Shown: positions 7,156 through 16,388 of the stretch, piece by piece | Layout: each line of letters opens with the position of its first letter | How positions within the stretch are numbered: the stretch's first letter is position 1 | NCBI GenBank assembly: GCA_029061255.1 | Contig: JAIDSL010000036.1 | Location: forward strand, 1 to 37,304 | Source of the DNA: Muribaculaceae bacterium | Lineage (GTDB): Bacteria; Bacteroidota; Bacteroidia; Bacteroidales; Muribaculaceae | Length of the DNA: 37,304 nt | Direction of reading: 5' to 3' | Notes under the pieces: model-generated | The model's database searches: none | Seen by the model: the letters and a program-made list of their open reading frames with translations, nothing else | What the model was told of the DNA's origin: nothing | Made by a program: the position numbers and the translations under genes

Positions 7156-8494
7156 AGATGATGCCTTGTGCCATCATGGCGTCGGCAACCTTGAGGAAGC
7201 CTGCGATATTAGCACCCTTCATGTAGTTGATGTAGCCATCGGGCTGAGTGCCATGCTCTACACAAGCGTTGTGGATGTCGCTCATCATGGTGTGGAGACG
7301 CTGGTCCACTTCCTCTGCACTCCACTGGAGGTGCTCTGCATCCTGGCTCATCTCAAGGCCGGAGACACCTACGCCGCCTGCATTGACAGCCTTACCGGGG
7401 CAGTAAACAGTCTTATTCGCGATGAATGCATCGATAGCCTCAGGAGTACATCCCATGTTTGACACCTCGGCACAGAGCTGCACATTGTTGGCGATAAGCT
7501 GCTTGGCGTCTTCACCATTGAGCTCGTTTTGAGTTGCACAAGGAAGTGCGATGTCTACTTTCTGTTCCCAAGGTTTCTTGCCGGGGAAGAACTTAGCTTC
7601 AGGGAACATCTCGACGTAAGGCTCAACTATATCGTTGCCTGTAGCGCGGAGCTCAAGCATGTATTCAATCTTCTCGTCGTTGAGACCTTCGGGATCGTAA
7701 ACGTATCCGTCGGGACCGGAGATAGTGACAACCTTAGCACCAAGGGCAGTAGCCTTCTTAGCTGCACCCCAAGCCACGTTGCCGAAACCGGAGATAGCGA
7801 TAGTCTTGCCGGCGAGATCCTCACCCCAGATCTTCTTGAGCACATTCTGCACAAAGTAGATGGCACCATAGCCGGTAGCCTCCGGACGAAGACGGCTGCC
7901 ACCGAAGCTGAGACCCTTGCCTGTGAATGTGCCGGTGTTCTCGCGAGCGAGTTTCTTATACATACCATACATATAGCCTACTTCGCGGCCACCAACGCCT
8001 ATGTCGCCTGCCGGAACGTCGCGGTCAGGACCGAGGTTGCGCCATAGTTCGAGCACGAAAGCCTGGCAGAAACGCATGATCTCAGCATCGCTCTTGCCAC
8101 GCGGAGAAAAATCTGAGCCACCCTTTGCTCCACCCATCGGGAGAGTGGTGAGAGCATTCTTGAAAGTCTGCTCGAAACCGAGGAACTTAAGGATAGAAAG
8201 GTTGACACTTGCATGGAAACGGATGCCACCCTTATACGGGCCAATAGCATTATTAAACTGAACGCGATAGCCGATATTGTTCTGCACTTCACCCTTATCG
8301 TCGACCCAAGTGACGCGGAAAGTGAAAATGCGGTCAGGCTCTACCATACGCTCGATGATACGAGCTTTCTCGTATTCGGGATGCTGGTTGTAGACTTCCT
8401 CAACAGAAAGGAGCACTTCCTTCACAGCCTGAAGGAATTCTTTTTCACCCGGGTGCTTGGCCTCGAGGTCGGCCATGATGTTGTTGATGTTCAT
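7154..8494 (-). CDS. gdhA: NADP-dependent glutamate dehydrogenase
   Basis: A 446-residue enzyme that makes glutamate from 2-oxoglutarate and ammonium with NADPH in the cytoplasm. It is the hexameric GdhA type by length. Diagnostic segments are PYKGGIRFH (~86-94), the catalytic-lysine motif PMGGAKGGSDF with Lys124, and DVPAGDIGVGGRE with Asp164. The C-terminal Rossmann domain begins near AISGFGNVAWGAA. It is transcribed alone from a clear promoter at 8603-8634, leaving a ~100-nt AT-rich leader, and ends in a hairpin terminator. A leader of that length leaves room for regulation, but I see no known riboswitch. Identity is secure. Confidence 0.97.
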   Translation of the reverse strand: MNINNIMADLEAKHPGEKEFLQAVKEVLLSVEEVYNQHPEYEKARIIERMVEPDRIFTFRVTWVDDKGEVQNNIGYRVQFNNAIGPYKGGIRFHASVNLSILKFLGFEQTFKNALTTLPMGGAKGGSDFSPRGKSDAEIMRFCQAFVLELWRNLGPDRDVPAGDIGVGGREVGYMYGMYKKLARENTGTFTGKGLSFGGSRLRPEATGYGAIYFVQNVLKKIWGEDLAGKTIAISGFGNVAWGAAKKATALGAKVVTISGPDGYVYDPEGLNDEKIEYMLELRATGNDIVEPYVEMFPEAKFFPGKKPWEQKVDIALPCATQNELNGEDAKQLIANNVQLCAEVSNMGCTPEAIDAFIANKTVYCPGKAVNAGGVGVSGLEMSQDAEHLQWSAEEVDQRLHTMMSDIHNACVEHGTQPDGYINYMKGANIAGFLKVADAMMAQGII

Positions 8495-8602
8495 GTCAGG
8501 TATTGATTAATGAGTTTTTAGTTTATTAGTTTAAAGGTTTTAAAGCAGCAAAAGCTAAAATAATAATTTGAGCTTTTAAGGATTGAGGAGGGATTTCGAT
8601 TG

Positions 8603-8634
8603 CAAATATAAATCGTTTTATCCATTCTACCAAA
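8603..8634 (-). promoter_or_regulatory. Promoter of gdhA
   Basis: Minus strand: TTTG (8631-8634), exactly 20 bases, then TATATTTG (8603-8610), a full match to the Bacteroidetes housekeeping promoter. The start codon is ~100 bases downstream. Confidence 0.85.
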
Positions 8635-8703
8635 GATTCTAATGAATATTTTTGGAATTTTTCTATAAAAATCGGGATTTATGCTCTAAAACATATTTTT
8701 CGC

Positions 8704-8741
8704 AATGATAATGCATAATGCATAATGCATAATTCATAATT
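8704..8741 (+). repeat. ATGCATAAT/ATTCATAAT tandem array
   Basis: Short array of 8-9-bp units (AATGATAATGCATAATGC..., ending TTCATAATT) between the divergent gdhA and M23 genes. Same family as the arrays at 13757, 18790, 22666, 27465 and 27652. Confidence 0.85.
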
Positions 8742-8787
8742 AGGGCATACAGCTCTTTGTGCCTAAATCATGACGCTATCATAAAGC

Positions 8788-8874
8788 GCCTCTCCGAGGC
8801 TACTGAGCTTTTGTCGGGGAAGCCTCGGACTGAAGTCCGGGGTTTTGGCATAATAGCAGCTCTCCGAGCTGCTA
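8788..8874. repeat. Composite TCC-loop hairpin element, copy 1
   Basis: Three hairpins in a row: GCCTC-TCC-GAGGC (8788-8800), CGGAC-TGAA-GTCCG (8826-8839) and TAGCAGCTC-TCC-GAGCTGCTA (8854-8874). The same order, with different stems, occurs at 22143-22229. It lies in the 473-base gap between divergent gdhA and M23, just before the M23 promoter. The rest of that gap holds the gdhA promoter, an AT-rich leader and a repeat array, and no gene. Confidence 0.8.
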
Positions 8875-8910
8875 AGTAAGATTCTTAAAAATGAGATTGA
8901 TGGGTCAGGA

Positions 8911-8942
8911 TTTGATTAATTGGGGAATTTTGATTATATTTG
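8911..8942 (+). promoter_or_regulatory. Promoter of the M23-like gene and probably dxr-rseP
   Basis: TTTG (8911-8914), 20 bases, TATATTTG (8935-8942): a full consensus match 25 bases before the ATG at 8968. Confidence 0.85.
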
Positions 8943-8967
8943 CGCGTTTAAACGGCATAAGTAGAGG

Positions 8968-9795
8968 ATGAAAGCAAAAAAGAGATACCGCATATCCATC
9001 GAAGACGAGTCGCGGCTGAGGCAAGTGGCCTCAGTGAGCGTATCGCCAACCATGCTGTGGGCATGTGGAATAGCGAGTATATTGCTTTTGATAGCCATAA
9101 CCGGCTCTATCATTATGGCAACCCCGATTCGCACCTTGATGCCCGGATATCTTAAGAAAGGGGAACGCACTGAAGCGAAAGAAGGATTGCTCCGGATTGA
9201 CTCAATCAGGGATGCATATAGAGTCAATAGCCTCTATATAAACAATATACTGAAAGTGCTTGATACTGATCGCACTCCTACCGACAGTCTGCTGACAGAG
9301 ACAACTCCCAATGAGCTTCCACCTGATTCACTTCTTCCAGCCTCTCCTAAGGAGATAGAATTTATCTCACAGATGAAAGACCGTGAGCAATACAATGTCA
9401 GCATCCTTGCACCCTTAGCCGCTGACCAACTTAGGATTTATCCTGTAGCTTCCAGCGCGACAGTAGCCGAACAATCGCAAAACGCCTTGAAGCCCCGCAT
9501 ACTCACCCCAAAGAACAGCCCGATATGTGCGGCAGCTGACGGACGGGTAATTGCCATAGAGAATCCTGCGCCTGAGGGTGGAAGAGCTATCGTCATGCAA
9601 CACGACAATGGTTTTGTGTCAAGATACTCGCATCTCGGCACCCCAACCATATCCCCGGGTGCACATGTGGATGGGGGAAGCGTAATATCGCATGGAGCAA
9701 CCGGAGGAGCCACAGGAGCAGGATACTTCTACATGGAAATGTGGTATGACGGCAATTCTGTGGAACCGGCGAAGATATTAAATCTCAAAGACTAA
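8968..9795 (+). CDS. Membrane-anchored degenerate M23 (LytM-like) protein
   Basis: A 275-residue protein with a short basic cytoplasmic tail, one membrane helix (~28-51), a linker of ~120 residues, and a C-terminal M23/LytM-like domain (~180-265; TPKNSPICAAADGRVIAI, YSHL, GAHVDGGSVI). Active M23 peptidases need HxxxD and HxH zinc ligands. Here the region before ICAAADG has no His, and the usual HLHFE is replaced by YFYMEM (254-259), so only His222 of YSHL remains. It is therefore probably not an enzyme but a regulator of cell-wall hydrolases, as EnvC and NlpD are in other bacteria; that role is inference. It is first in a run with dxr (64-base gap) under a strong promoter. Confidence 0.8.
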   Translation: MKAKKRYRISIEDESRLRQVASVSVSPTMLWACGIASILLLIAITGSIIMATPIRTLMPGYLKKGERTEAKEGLLRIDSIRDAYRVNSLYINNILKVLDTDRTPTDSLLTETTPNELPPDSLLPASPKEIEFISQMKDREQYNVSILAPLAADQLRIYPVASSATVAEQSQNALKPRILTPKNSPICAAADGRVIAIENPAPEGGRAIVMQHDNGFVSRYSHLGTPTISPGAHVDGGSVISHGATGGATGAGYFYMEMWYDGNSVEPAKILNLKD

Positions 9796-9859
9796 AGATT
9801 ACACTTATCAATATACCAAGCTAAACATTATAGAAACATATATAAGATACTATATATAA

Positions 9860-11056
9860 ATGAGCAATATAAAGAATATAGGAGTGTTGGGATCGACCGG
9901 AAGCATCGGGACACAGACACTCGACATTATAGCAGAATACCCGGAGCTATTCCGAGCTTCCGTGCTGACAGCAAGACGCCAATGGCAACTTCTTGCGGAG
10001 CAGGCACTGAAATATCGCCCGGACCTCGTAGTGATAGGCGAGGAAGAGCACTACAAGCCACTCAAAGAGGCATTGAAAGGGAGTGGAATTGAAGTGGCAG
10101 CAGGCGTAAAAGCGATAGAGGAAGCTGCAGCTCATCCGAAAAGCGACACTGTGGTGACTGCAATGGTGGGATATAGCGGTCTGCTTCCTACAATAGCCGC
10201 TATCAAAGCCGGGAAGACGATAGCCCTCTCCAATAAGGAGACCCTCGTGGTGGCTGGAGAACTCATCACCAAGCTATGTAAGGAATATGGGGTGGATATA
10301 GTGCCAGTAGACAGTGAGCACTCAGCTATATTCCAGTGTCTTGTAGGCGAAAACCGTGAAGAAATGAGGAAGATCATCCTCACAGCGAGTGGCGGTCCAT
10401 TCAGGAAACTTTCGAAAGAACAACTCTCAGAAGTGACTCCGGCAGATGCCCTGAAGCACCCGAACTGGGACATGGGGGCGAAAGTCACCATCGACTCAGC
10501 TTCGATGATGAACAAAGGATTTGAGATGATCGAGGCCCGATGGCTCTTCGATTGCAGTCCTGAGCAGATAGAGGTGGCTGTTCATCCTCAGTCGATAGTG
10601 CATTCTATGGTGGAATACCGCGATGGCAGCGTCAAGGCTCAACTTGGAGTGCCAGACATGCACACTCCTATACGCTATGCCCTCTCCTATCCCAAGCGTC
10701 TGCTTACCGAGGCCCGCCCAATGCGACTTGAGGACTACGCCACGTTGACATTCGAGCGTCCTGACTTGGAAAAATTCCCATTGTTAGGCTATGCATTCGA
10801 TGCCATCCATAAGGGGGGAACTATGCCTTGCATACTCAATGCCGCCAATGAAATCGCGGTGCAGGCATTCCTTGAGGGAAGGATTCGCTTCACAGACATG
10901 CCTGTCTTAGCAAGGCATACGATGGAGGCAACTCCCTGGAGCGATACACCCGACCTCCCTACTCTTATCTCCACCAACGAGGCTGCGAGGGAAATAGCTA
11001 AACAAAACGAAAACTTAATCACTAAATCTGTAAGAAATTGGAAACATTTTGGATAA
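9860..11056 (+). CDS. dxr: 1-deoxy-D-xylulose 5-phosphate reductoisomerase
   Basis: A 398-residue cytoplasmic enzyme of the MEP isoprenoid pathway, converting DXP to 2-C-methylerythritol 4-phosphate with NADPH and a divalent metal. Diagnostic segments: the NADPH-binding GSTGSIGTQTL (residues ~10-20), ALSNKETLVVAGE, the metal and substrate region VDSEHSAIFQC, the flexible-loop region LTASGGPFR, MGAKVTIDSASMMNKGFEMIEA and HPQSIVHSMVEY. Length is typical. Its 3' end overlaps the rseP start by 19 bases, suggesting translational coupling; dxr and rseP are neighbours in many bacteria. Confidence 0.97.
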   Translation: MSNIKNIGVLGSTGSIGTQTLDIIAEYPELFRASVLTARRQWQLLAEQALKYRPDLVVIGEEEHYKPLKEALKGSGIEVAAGVKAIEEAAAHPKSDTVVTAMVGYSGLLPTIAAIKAGKTIALSNKETLVVAGELITKLCKEYGVDIVPVDSEHSAIFQCLVGENREEMRKIILTASGGPFRKLSKEQLSEVTPADALKHPNWDMGAKVTIDSASMMNKGFEMIEARWLFDCSPEQIEVAVHPQSIVHSMVEYRDGSVKAQLGVPDMHTPIRYALSYPKRLLTEARPMRLEDYATLTFERPDLEKFPLLGYAFDAIHKGGTMPCILNAANEIAVQAFLEGRIRFTDMPVLARHTMEATPWSDTPDLPTLISTNEAAREIAKQNENLITKSVRNWKHFG

Positions 11057-12504
11057 AGGCAGCCCAGTTGGTATTGGCGCTTGCCATATTGATCATCATA
11101 CACGAATTCGGGCATTTCCTCTTTGCAAGGATTTTTGGCATCAGAGTAGAGAAATTCTACATCTTCTTTGACCCTTGGAAGGAGCTTTTCAAGTGGAAGC
11201 CGGGGAAATACATCGGAGGACTCGGAAAGCAGAAAAACCTCTCGAATGAGCCGGAATGCATAGAATGCGAGAAAAAACAATGCTCTACAGATGGGAAACC
11301 AAAGAAATCAAAATTCTGGAGCGACACAGAATACGGTATCGGTTGGGTTCCATTAGGGGGCTACTGCAAGATCTCAGGTATGATCGATGAGTCGATGGAT
11401 ACCGAGCAGATGAAGCAACCAGCCAAGCCTTATGAATTCCGCAGCAAACCGGCGTGGCAGCGACTGCTTGTGATGATAGCGGGCGTGCTCTTCAACTTCC
11501 TGCTTGCCATTCTCATCTATGCCGGTATTGTGTATGCCACAGGAGAGAAATATGTGGCGCTGACGGATGCCCAGATGGGTCTTGAATTCTCTCCGGCTGC
11601 CCAAAACGCCGGATTCCGCAACGGTGATATCCCCATTGAGGCTGACGGCTCTCCACTTGACAAGCTTCCGACCGAAGACCGCCTGAGAATCATGCAGGCG
11701 AAGCAGGTAGAAGTGCTTCGCGACGGCAAAGTTGTGACCATCAAGATTCCTGAGACTTTCATTTTCGATCTTGACAAAGAGATGAAGAGCGAAAGCTCCC
11801 CCATCAACTTCTTCACCTACCGCATCCCAACACGTATCACTCAGGTGATGCCGGGAGAAGGAGCTGCAAAGGGAGGCATAAAGGAGGGAGATGAAGTGAT
11901 CGCCATCAACGGGGAAGCTACGGTATCGCTCACTGAATTTCTTGCAGCACTTCCGGGGCATGAAAACGAGGAGATTCAAATTACAGTGGTACGTCCGGGT
12001 GAAATGGCTAACGACACCCTGACTCTTCCTGTGAAACTGTCAGATAACGCCAAGATGGGAGTAGGCCTGGAGGTGGATCCATCAGCATTCTTCAACGTAA
12101 AGGAAAAGAAATACAATATCTTTACCTCAATCCCCCGTGGCATTGAGATGGGGGTAGACCGGTTGACGAGCTATGCCAAGAGTATGAAACTTGTCTTCAC
12201 GAAAGAGGGAGCAAAGTCAGTAGGCGGATTCGGTGCGATCGGCAGCATCTTCCCTGAATCATGGGACTGGATTGCATTCTGGAACATTGCAGCCTTCCTT
12301 TCAGTGGCACTTGCATTCATGAATATCCTGCCTATACCTGCGCTTGACGGAGGGCATGTGCTCTTCCTGCTTTATGAAGTGATATTCAGGAGGAAGCCAT
12401 CAGAGAAGTTTATGGAATACGCCCAGATGACCGGTATGGTGCTTCTGATCGGCCTGCTCATATATGCAAATGGAATGGATATAGTCAGATTCTTTTTCAA
12501 GTAA
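11038..12504 (+). CDS. rseP: RseP-like site-2 membrane metalloprotease
   Basis: A 488-residue intramembrane zinc protease (family M50B) that cuts anti-sigma factors or signal-peptide remnants in the inner membrane. Zinc motif HEFGH (residues 22-26) lies in the first membrane helix and the third ligand in ALDGGH (Asp437). Between them are the membrane loop GWVPLGGYCKISGMIDES, a second helix (~141-166), and two PDZ-like regions (~175-240 and ~262-330; TQVMPGEGAAKGGIKEGDEVIAINGE). The cytoplasmic loop at ~56-95 holds an insert with Cys74, Cys77 and Cys82, which to my knowledge is longer than in Bacteroides homologues. The start overlaps dxr by 19 bases. Confidence 0.95.
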   Translation: METFWIKAAQLVLALAILIIIHEFGHFLFARIFGIRVEKFYIFFDPWKELFKWKPGKYIGGLGKQKNLSNEPECIECEKKQCSTDGKPKKSKFWSDTEYGIGWVPLGGYCKISGMIDESMDTEQMKQPAKPYEFRSKPAWQRLLVMIAGVLFNFLLAILIYAGIVYATGEKYVALTDAQMGLEFSPAAQNAGFRNGDIPIEADGSPLDKLPTEDRLRIMQAKQVEVLRDGKVVTIKIPETFIFDLDKEMKSESSPINFFTYRIPTRITQVMPGEGAAKGGIKEGDEVIAINGEATVSLTEFLAALPGHENEEIQITVVRPGEMANDTLTLPVKLSDNAKMGVGLEVDPSAFFNVKEKKYNIFTSIPRGIEMGVDRLTSYAKSMKLVFTKEGAKSVGGFGAIGSIFPESWDWIAFWNIAAFLSVALAFMNILPIPALDGGHVLFLLYEVIFRRKPSEKFMEYAQMTGMVLLIGLLIYANGMDIVRFFFK

Positions 12505-12514
12505 TGACTTAGGA

Positions 12515-12535
12515 GGACGCACGAGCCGTGCGTCC
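12515..12535. repeat. GGACGCAC hairpin, copy 2
   Basis: Identical to the hairpin at 548-568 (8-bp stem, loop GAGCC, then CTAC). It starts 10 bases after the rseP stop and lies before the methyltransferase start. Confidence 0.9.
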
Positions 12536-12569
12536 CTACCGTGACAATATAAATGACACTGAACAATTC

Positions 12570-13748
12570 ATGAAAGAGATAATATTAAAGAGGGGGAAGG
12601 AGGAGAGTATTCTCAGGCATCATCCTTGGGTGTTTTCGGGAGCAATAGCCCGTCTTCCCGAAGGTCTTGAAGAGGGTGATCTAACGGTGGTGAAGGGGAG
12701 TGACGGAAAAGTGCTCGGAGTGGGACATTATCAGATTGGGTCCATAGCCGTGCGTCTGCTTGAATTTGGCACAGACTCACTTCCCGAAGACTTTTTCCAC
12801 AAAAGGCTTGAGGCAGCCTTCCGCCTCCGCCAGACATTAGGATTGATAAGAGAAGACAACAATTGCTTCCGGCTTGTGCACGGGGAAGGGGATTTTCTTC
12901 CCGGCCTTGTCATTGACATATATGGAGACACAGCTGTGCTTCAAGCCCACAGCCCCGGCATGCATTTTGAGCGTCGCCGCATAGCGGAGGCATTGATTGC
13001 AATTCCGGACGCCAGAATCAGAAACGTCTACTACAAGAGCGAAACCACCCTCCCCTATAAAGCCAACCTTGACCCGGAAAATGAATATCTGGTGGGAGGA
13101 TACGAAGGAAACATCGCAATAGAGAACGGTCTTCAGTTCAATATTGACTGGCTACGAGGGCAAAAGACAGGTTTCTTTGTAGACCAGCGTGAAAACCGTG
13201 CACTGCTTGAGAAATTTGCCAAGGGGCGCAAGGTGCTCAATATGTTCTGCTATACGGGAGGATTTTCGGTATATGCGATGCGTGGAGGAGCTAAAAGCGT
13301 AGTTTCTGTAGACTCGTCTGCAAAAGCAGCAGCACTGACAGATGCCAACATAGAACTGAATTTCCCTGGGGATCCACGCCACAAGACATATGCCGTAGAT
13401 GCCTTCAAATACCTCAACGATATGCCCGACAAGGAGTATGACCTTATCATCCTTGACCCTCCGGCATTTGCCAAACATCAGTCGGCATTGAAGAATGGAC
13501 TGATAGGATACCGCAAGCTTAATACAAAGGCTTTTGAGAAGATTAAGCCGGGAGGAGTGCTGTTCACTTTCTCTTGTTCGCAGGTAGTGACTCGCGAGGC
13601 GTTCAGACTGGCAGTGTTCAGTGCGGCAGCCAAGACCGGAAGGAAAGTGAGGATATTGCATCAACTTACCCAACCGGCGGATCATCCTATCGACATCTCT
13701 CATCCGGAGGGTGAGTATCTTAAGGGGCTGGTGCTTTATGTGGAGTAA
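12570..13748 (+). CDS. rlmI: RlmI-type 23S rRNA (cytosine-C5) methyltransferase
   Basis: A 392-residue SAM-dependent RNA methyltransferase. The N-terminus (~1-75) is a PUA-like RNA-binding domain (KRGKEESILRHHPWVFSGAI). The catalytic domain holds GQKTGFFVDQRENR (197-210), motif I NMFCYTGGFSVYA (224-236), motif IV DPPAF (296-300) and FSCSQ with Cys336, the expected catalytic cysteine. E. coli RlmI modifies C1962 of 23S rRNA. An in-frame ATG at 12528 lies inside the GGACGCAC repeat and adds 14 non-conserved residues, so I use 12570. It is separated from rseP by that repeat and may or may not share its transcript. Confidence 0.9.
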   Translation: MKEIILKRGKEESILRHHPWVFSGAIARLPEGLEEGDLTVVKGSDGKVLGVGHYQIGSIAVRLLEFGTDSLPEDFFHKRLEAAFRLRQTLGLIREDNNCFRLVHGEGDFLPGLVIDIYGDTAVLQAHSPGMHFERRRIAEALIAIPDARIRNVYYKSETTLPYKANLDPENEYLVGGYEGNIAIENGLQFNIDWLRGQKTGFFVDQRENRALLEKFAKGRKVLNMFCYTGGFSVYAMRGGAKSVVSVDSSAKAAALTDANIELNFPGDPRHKTYAVDAFKYLNDMPDKEYDLIILDPPAFAKHQSALKNGLIGYRKLNTKAFEKIKPGGVLFTFSCSQVVTREAFRLAVFSAAAKTGRKVRILHQLTQPADHPIDISHPEGEYLKGLVLYVE

Positions 13749-13756
13749 TGCAATTA

Positions 13757-13822
13757 ATGCATAATTCATAATGCATAATTCATAATTCATAATGCATAAT
13801 TCATAATGCAGAATGCAGAATT
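13757..13822 (+). repeat. ATGCATAAT/ATTCATAAT tandem array
   Basis: About seven 8-9-bp units in one orientation, ending in two GCAGAAT variants. It fills half of the gap between the methyltransferase and DPP III genes (both +). Confidence 0.9.
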
Positions 13823-13883
13823 AGAGACCCACAAAAGTATATTGCAGGGAGAAATCTAAGAATCAATTGAATTCCATAATATA

Positions 13884-15917
13884 ATGAACAACATTAAGAC
13901 TTTTATGGCCGGAGGGGCATTGCTCCTCGGGTCGATGACAACAATGGCAAAAGAGAATCCAAATTTCGACTACAAGGTAGACCGCTTCGCCGACATCGAG
14001 GTGCTTCGCTATGAAGTACCCGGCTTCGACCAGCTCACCCTTCAGCAGAAAGAGATGCTCTACTACCTGTCGGAAGCAGCCCAATGGGGACGCGACATCA
14101 TATGGGACCAAAACGGCAGCCACAACCTTCAGTTGCGCCGCATACTTGAGAAAATCTACCAGAAATATGATGGCGACAAGAATTCTGCTGACTGGAAGGG
14201 GTTTGAGAAATACATGAAGCAGGTATGGTTTGGCAATGGCCCTCACCACCACTACTCCAACGACAAATTCGCTCCGGAGTTTTCACAGGCTTTCTTTGAG
14301 GAGCAACTGAAAGGGCTTTGCAATCACTGTGTAGGGGCAGCCAACGACAATGAGCGGGAAGAGATCGTAGCTGAAATCACAAAATATATCTTTGACCCTA
14401 CTTATATGGCGAAGAAAGTGAGCCTTGACTCCACCGGCGATGTGATTGCCAACTCAAGCGTTAACCTTTACGATGGCGTTACCCAGGAAGAAGTAGAGGC
14501 TTATTTCGCAGCCCTGAAAAAGCCAAACGACCCAACCCCTATTTCCTATGGACTTAACTCCAAGCTTGTCAAAGACAAGAATGGCAATATCGTAGAGGAG
14601 AAGTATTATCTCAACGGGCTCTATGGAGATGCTATCCGCAACATCATATATTGGCTTGACAAGGCTAAGGGTGTGGCAGAAAACGATGCCCAGCGAGCTT
14701 ACATAACGAAACTTATCGACTACTACATCACAGGCGACCTGCGCTTATTTGATGAATACTCCATCCTTTGGGCGGAAGACTCTGATTCTGATGTAGACTT
14801 CGTGAATGGATTCATCGAAAGCTACAACGACCCGTTGGGAATGACGGGCAGCTGGGAAAGCTATGTCAACTTCCGCAACCGCGAGAGCACAAAGCGCACC
14901 AAAATCATCTCAGACAACGCACAGTGGTTTGAAGACAATGCCCCGATCGATCCCCAATACAGAAAGCCGCACGTAAAGGGTATCTCTGCCAAGGCCATCA
15001 ACGCCGTGATGCTTGCCGGCGATGCGTATCCGGCTACCGCCATCGGCATCAACCTTCCAAATGCCGACTGGATCCGCGCGCAGCACGGAAGCAAATCAGT
15101 GACAATAGAGAATATCACTGAGGCATATGCAGAGGCAAGCAAAGGGAATGGATTCCGCGAGGAATTCGTGATCGATGCGCCGACACGCGAACTGATGGAC
15201 AAATATCTATATCAGACCGACATGCTTCACACCGACCTTCACGAATGTCTTGGCCACGCATCAGGTCAACTTGCTCCAGGCACAGACCCGGACGCGCTTA
15301 AGGAAAACGGATCGACACTCGAAGAAGCCCGCGCTGACCTCTTTGCCCTTTATTATCTGGCAGACCCGAAACTTGTGGAACTCGGAATCCTCTCTGACCC
15401 GGAAGCATACAAGGCAGAGTATTATCAGCAAATGATGAATGGACTGATGACCCAGCTCAACCGCATCGAGCTTGGCAATGACGTGGAGGAAGCTCATATG
15501 CGCGACCGCCAGCTTATAGCAGCCTGGGTCCTCGACCACGCTAAGAAATCAAAAGCTGTGGAGCTCGTGAAGAAAGGGGGCAAGACATATCTAAAGATCA
15601 ACGACTACAAAGAGCTTCGCAATCTCTTCGGTCAGTTGCTGAAAGAGATACAGCGTATCAAATCTACCGGCGACTATAAGGCAGGCAACGACCTGATCCA
15701 GAAATATGCCGTGAAAATCGACCCGAAGCTGCATAAGGAAGTGCTCCAAAGATACTCTACACTCGATATTCCTCCATACAGAGGATTTGTCAACCCGGTC
15801 TACGTGCCTGAATATGACAAGGATGGCAACATCACCGACGTTAAGATCACCTACACGGAGAGCTATCCGGAGCAAATGCTGCGCCTGAGCCGTGATTACT
15901 CAGCACTTGGCAAATAA
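13884..15917 (+). CDS. Dipeptidyl peptidase III (family M49)
   Basis: A 677-residue zinc peptidase that removes dipeptides from the N-terminus of short peptides. The M49 zinc motif in its bacterial HEXXGH form is HECLGH at 453-458, followed by EEARAD with Glu480/Glu481, the second ligand motif. A signal peptide (~1-22, hydrophobic GGALLLGSMTTMA) suggests export to the periplasm. The length equals the Bacteroides thetaiotaomicron DPP III type. The stop is followed after 1 base by the ATG of the AlkD-like gene, so the two are coupled, and GH35 follows after another 20 bases. Confidence 0.93.
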   Translation: MNNIKTFMAGGALLLGSMTTMAKENPNFDYKVDRFADIEVLRYEVPGFDQLTLQQKEMLYYLSEAAQWGRDIIWDQNGSHNLQLRRILEKIYQKYDGDKNSADWKGFEKYMKQVWFGNGPHHHYSNDKFAPEFSQAFFEEQLKGLCNHCVGAANDNEREEIVAEITKYIFDPTYMAKKVSLDSTGDVIANSSVNLYDGVTQEEVEAYFAALKKPNDPTPISYGLNSKLVKDKNGNIVEEKYYLNGLYGDAIRNIIYWLDKAKGVAENDAQRAYITKLIDYYITGDLRLFDEYSILWAEDSDSDVDFVNGFIESYNDPLGMTGSWESYVNFRNRESTKRTKIISDNAQWFEDNAPIDPQYRKPHVKGISAKAINAVMLAGDAYPATAIGINLPNADWIRAQHGSKSVTIENITEAYAEASKGNGFREEFVIDAPTRELMDKYLYQTDMLHTDLHECLGHASGQLAPGTDPDALKENGSTLEEARADLFALYYLADPKLVELGILSDPEAYKAEYYQQMMNGLMTQLNRIELGNDVEEAHMRDRQLIAAWVLDHAKKSKAVELVKKGGKTYLKINDYKELRNLFGQLLKEIQRIKSTGDYKAGNDLIQKYAVKIDPKLHKEVLQRYSTLDIPPYRGFVNPVYVPEYDKDGNITDVKITYTESYPEQMLRLSRDYSALGK

Positions 15918-15918
15918 T

Positions 15919-16368
15919 ATGGGTGAAAAAAATCTTGACGGCACACTCAGCTCCATACGCAAGGAGTTTTTCTCCCTGAGAAATGGAATGATTGCCGACA
16001 CATTGAGAAAAGGGGGGCTAGAGCAGAAGTATATCTTCGGGCTTCAGCTCCCCCAGATAAAGGGACTGGCTGAAAGATTTTTGCCAACTACCGGTGAAGA
16101 CTCTGCCACGCTGGCACGTGCCCTTTGGAGCGACCGAGACTGCAGGGAAGCAAGGCTGCTTGCCTGCCATCTGATGCCTGCTTCATTGACCTCAAAAGAA
16201 GAGGCTACGGAATGGGCCGAAGATGTCACCACCAGAGAAGAGGCCGACATCCTTGCATTCAGGCTGATTCGCCATTTGCCTTTTGCTGATGAAATCGCAG
16301 GGATATGTGCCGCCTCCGATGATCAACTTAAGAAATATACTGCGACCGCTATACAGCGGTTTCTTTGA
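15919..16368 (+). CDS. DNA alkylation repair (AlkD-like HEAT-repeat) protein
   Basis: A 149-residue, all-helical protein. YIFGLQLPQIKGLAERF and the WSDRDCREARLLACHLMP block match the HEAT-like repeats of the AlkD/DNA alkylation repair family (PF08713), which removes N3/N7-alkylated purines. It is shorter than classic AlkD (~230 residues) and lacks the C-terminal repeats, as do many Bacteroidetes members, so glycosylase activity is not certain. I start at 15919, 1 base after the DPP III stop; an earlier in-frame ATG at 15892 overlaps that gene. Middle gene of a DPP III-AlkD-GH35 run. Confidence 0.75.
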   Translation: MGEKNLDGTLSSIRKEFFSLRNGMIADTLRKGGLEQKYIFGLQLPQIKGLAERFLPTTGEDSATLARALWSDRDCREARLLACHLMPASLTSKEEATEWAEDVTTREEADILAFRLIRHLPFADEIAGICAASDDQLKKYTATAIQRFL

Positions 16369-16388
16369 CAACAAACCATTAGAATATC

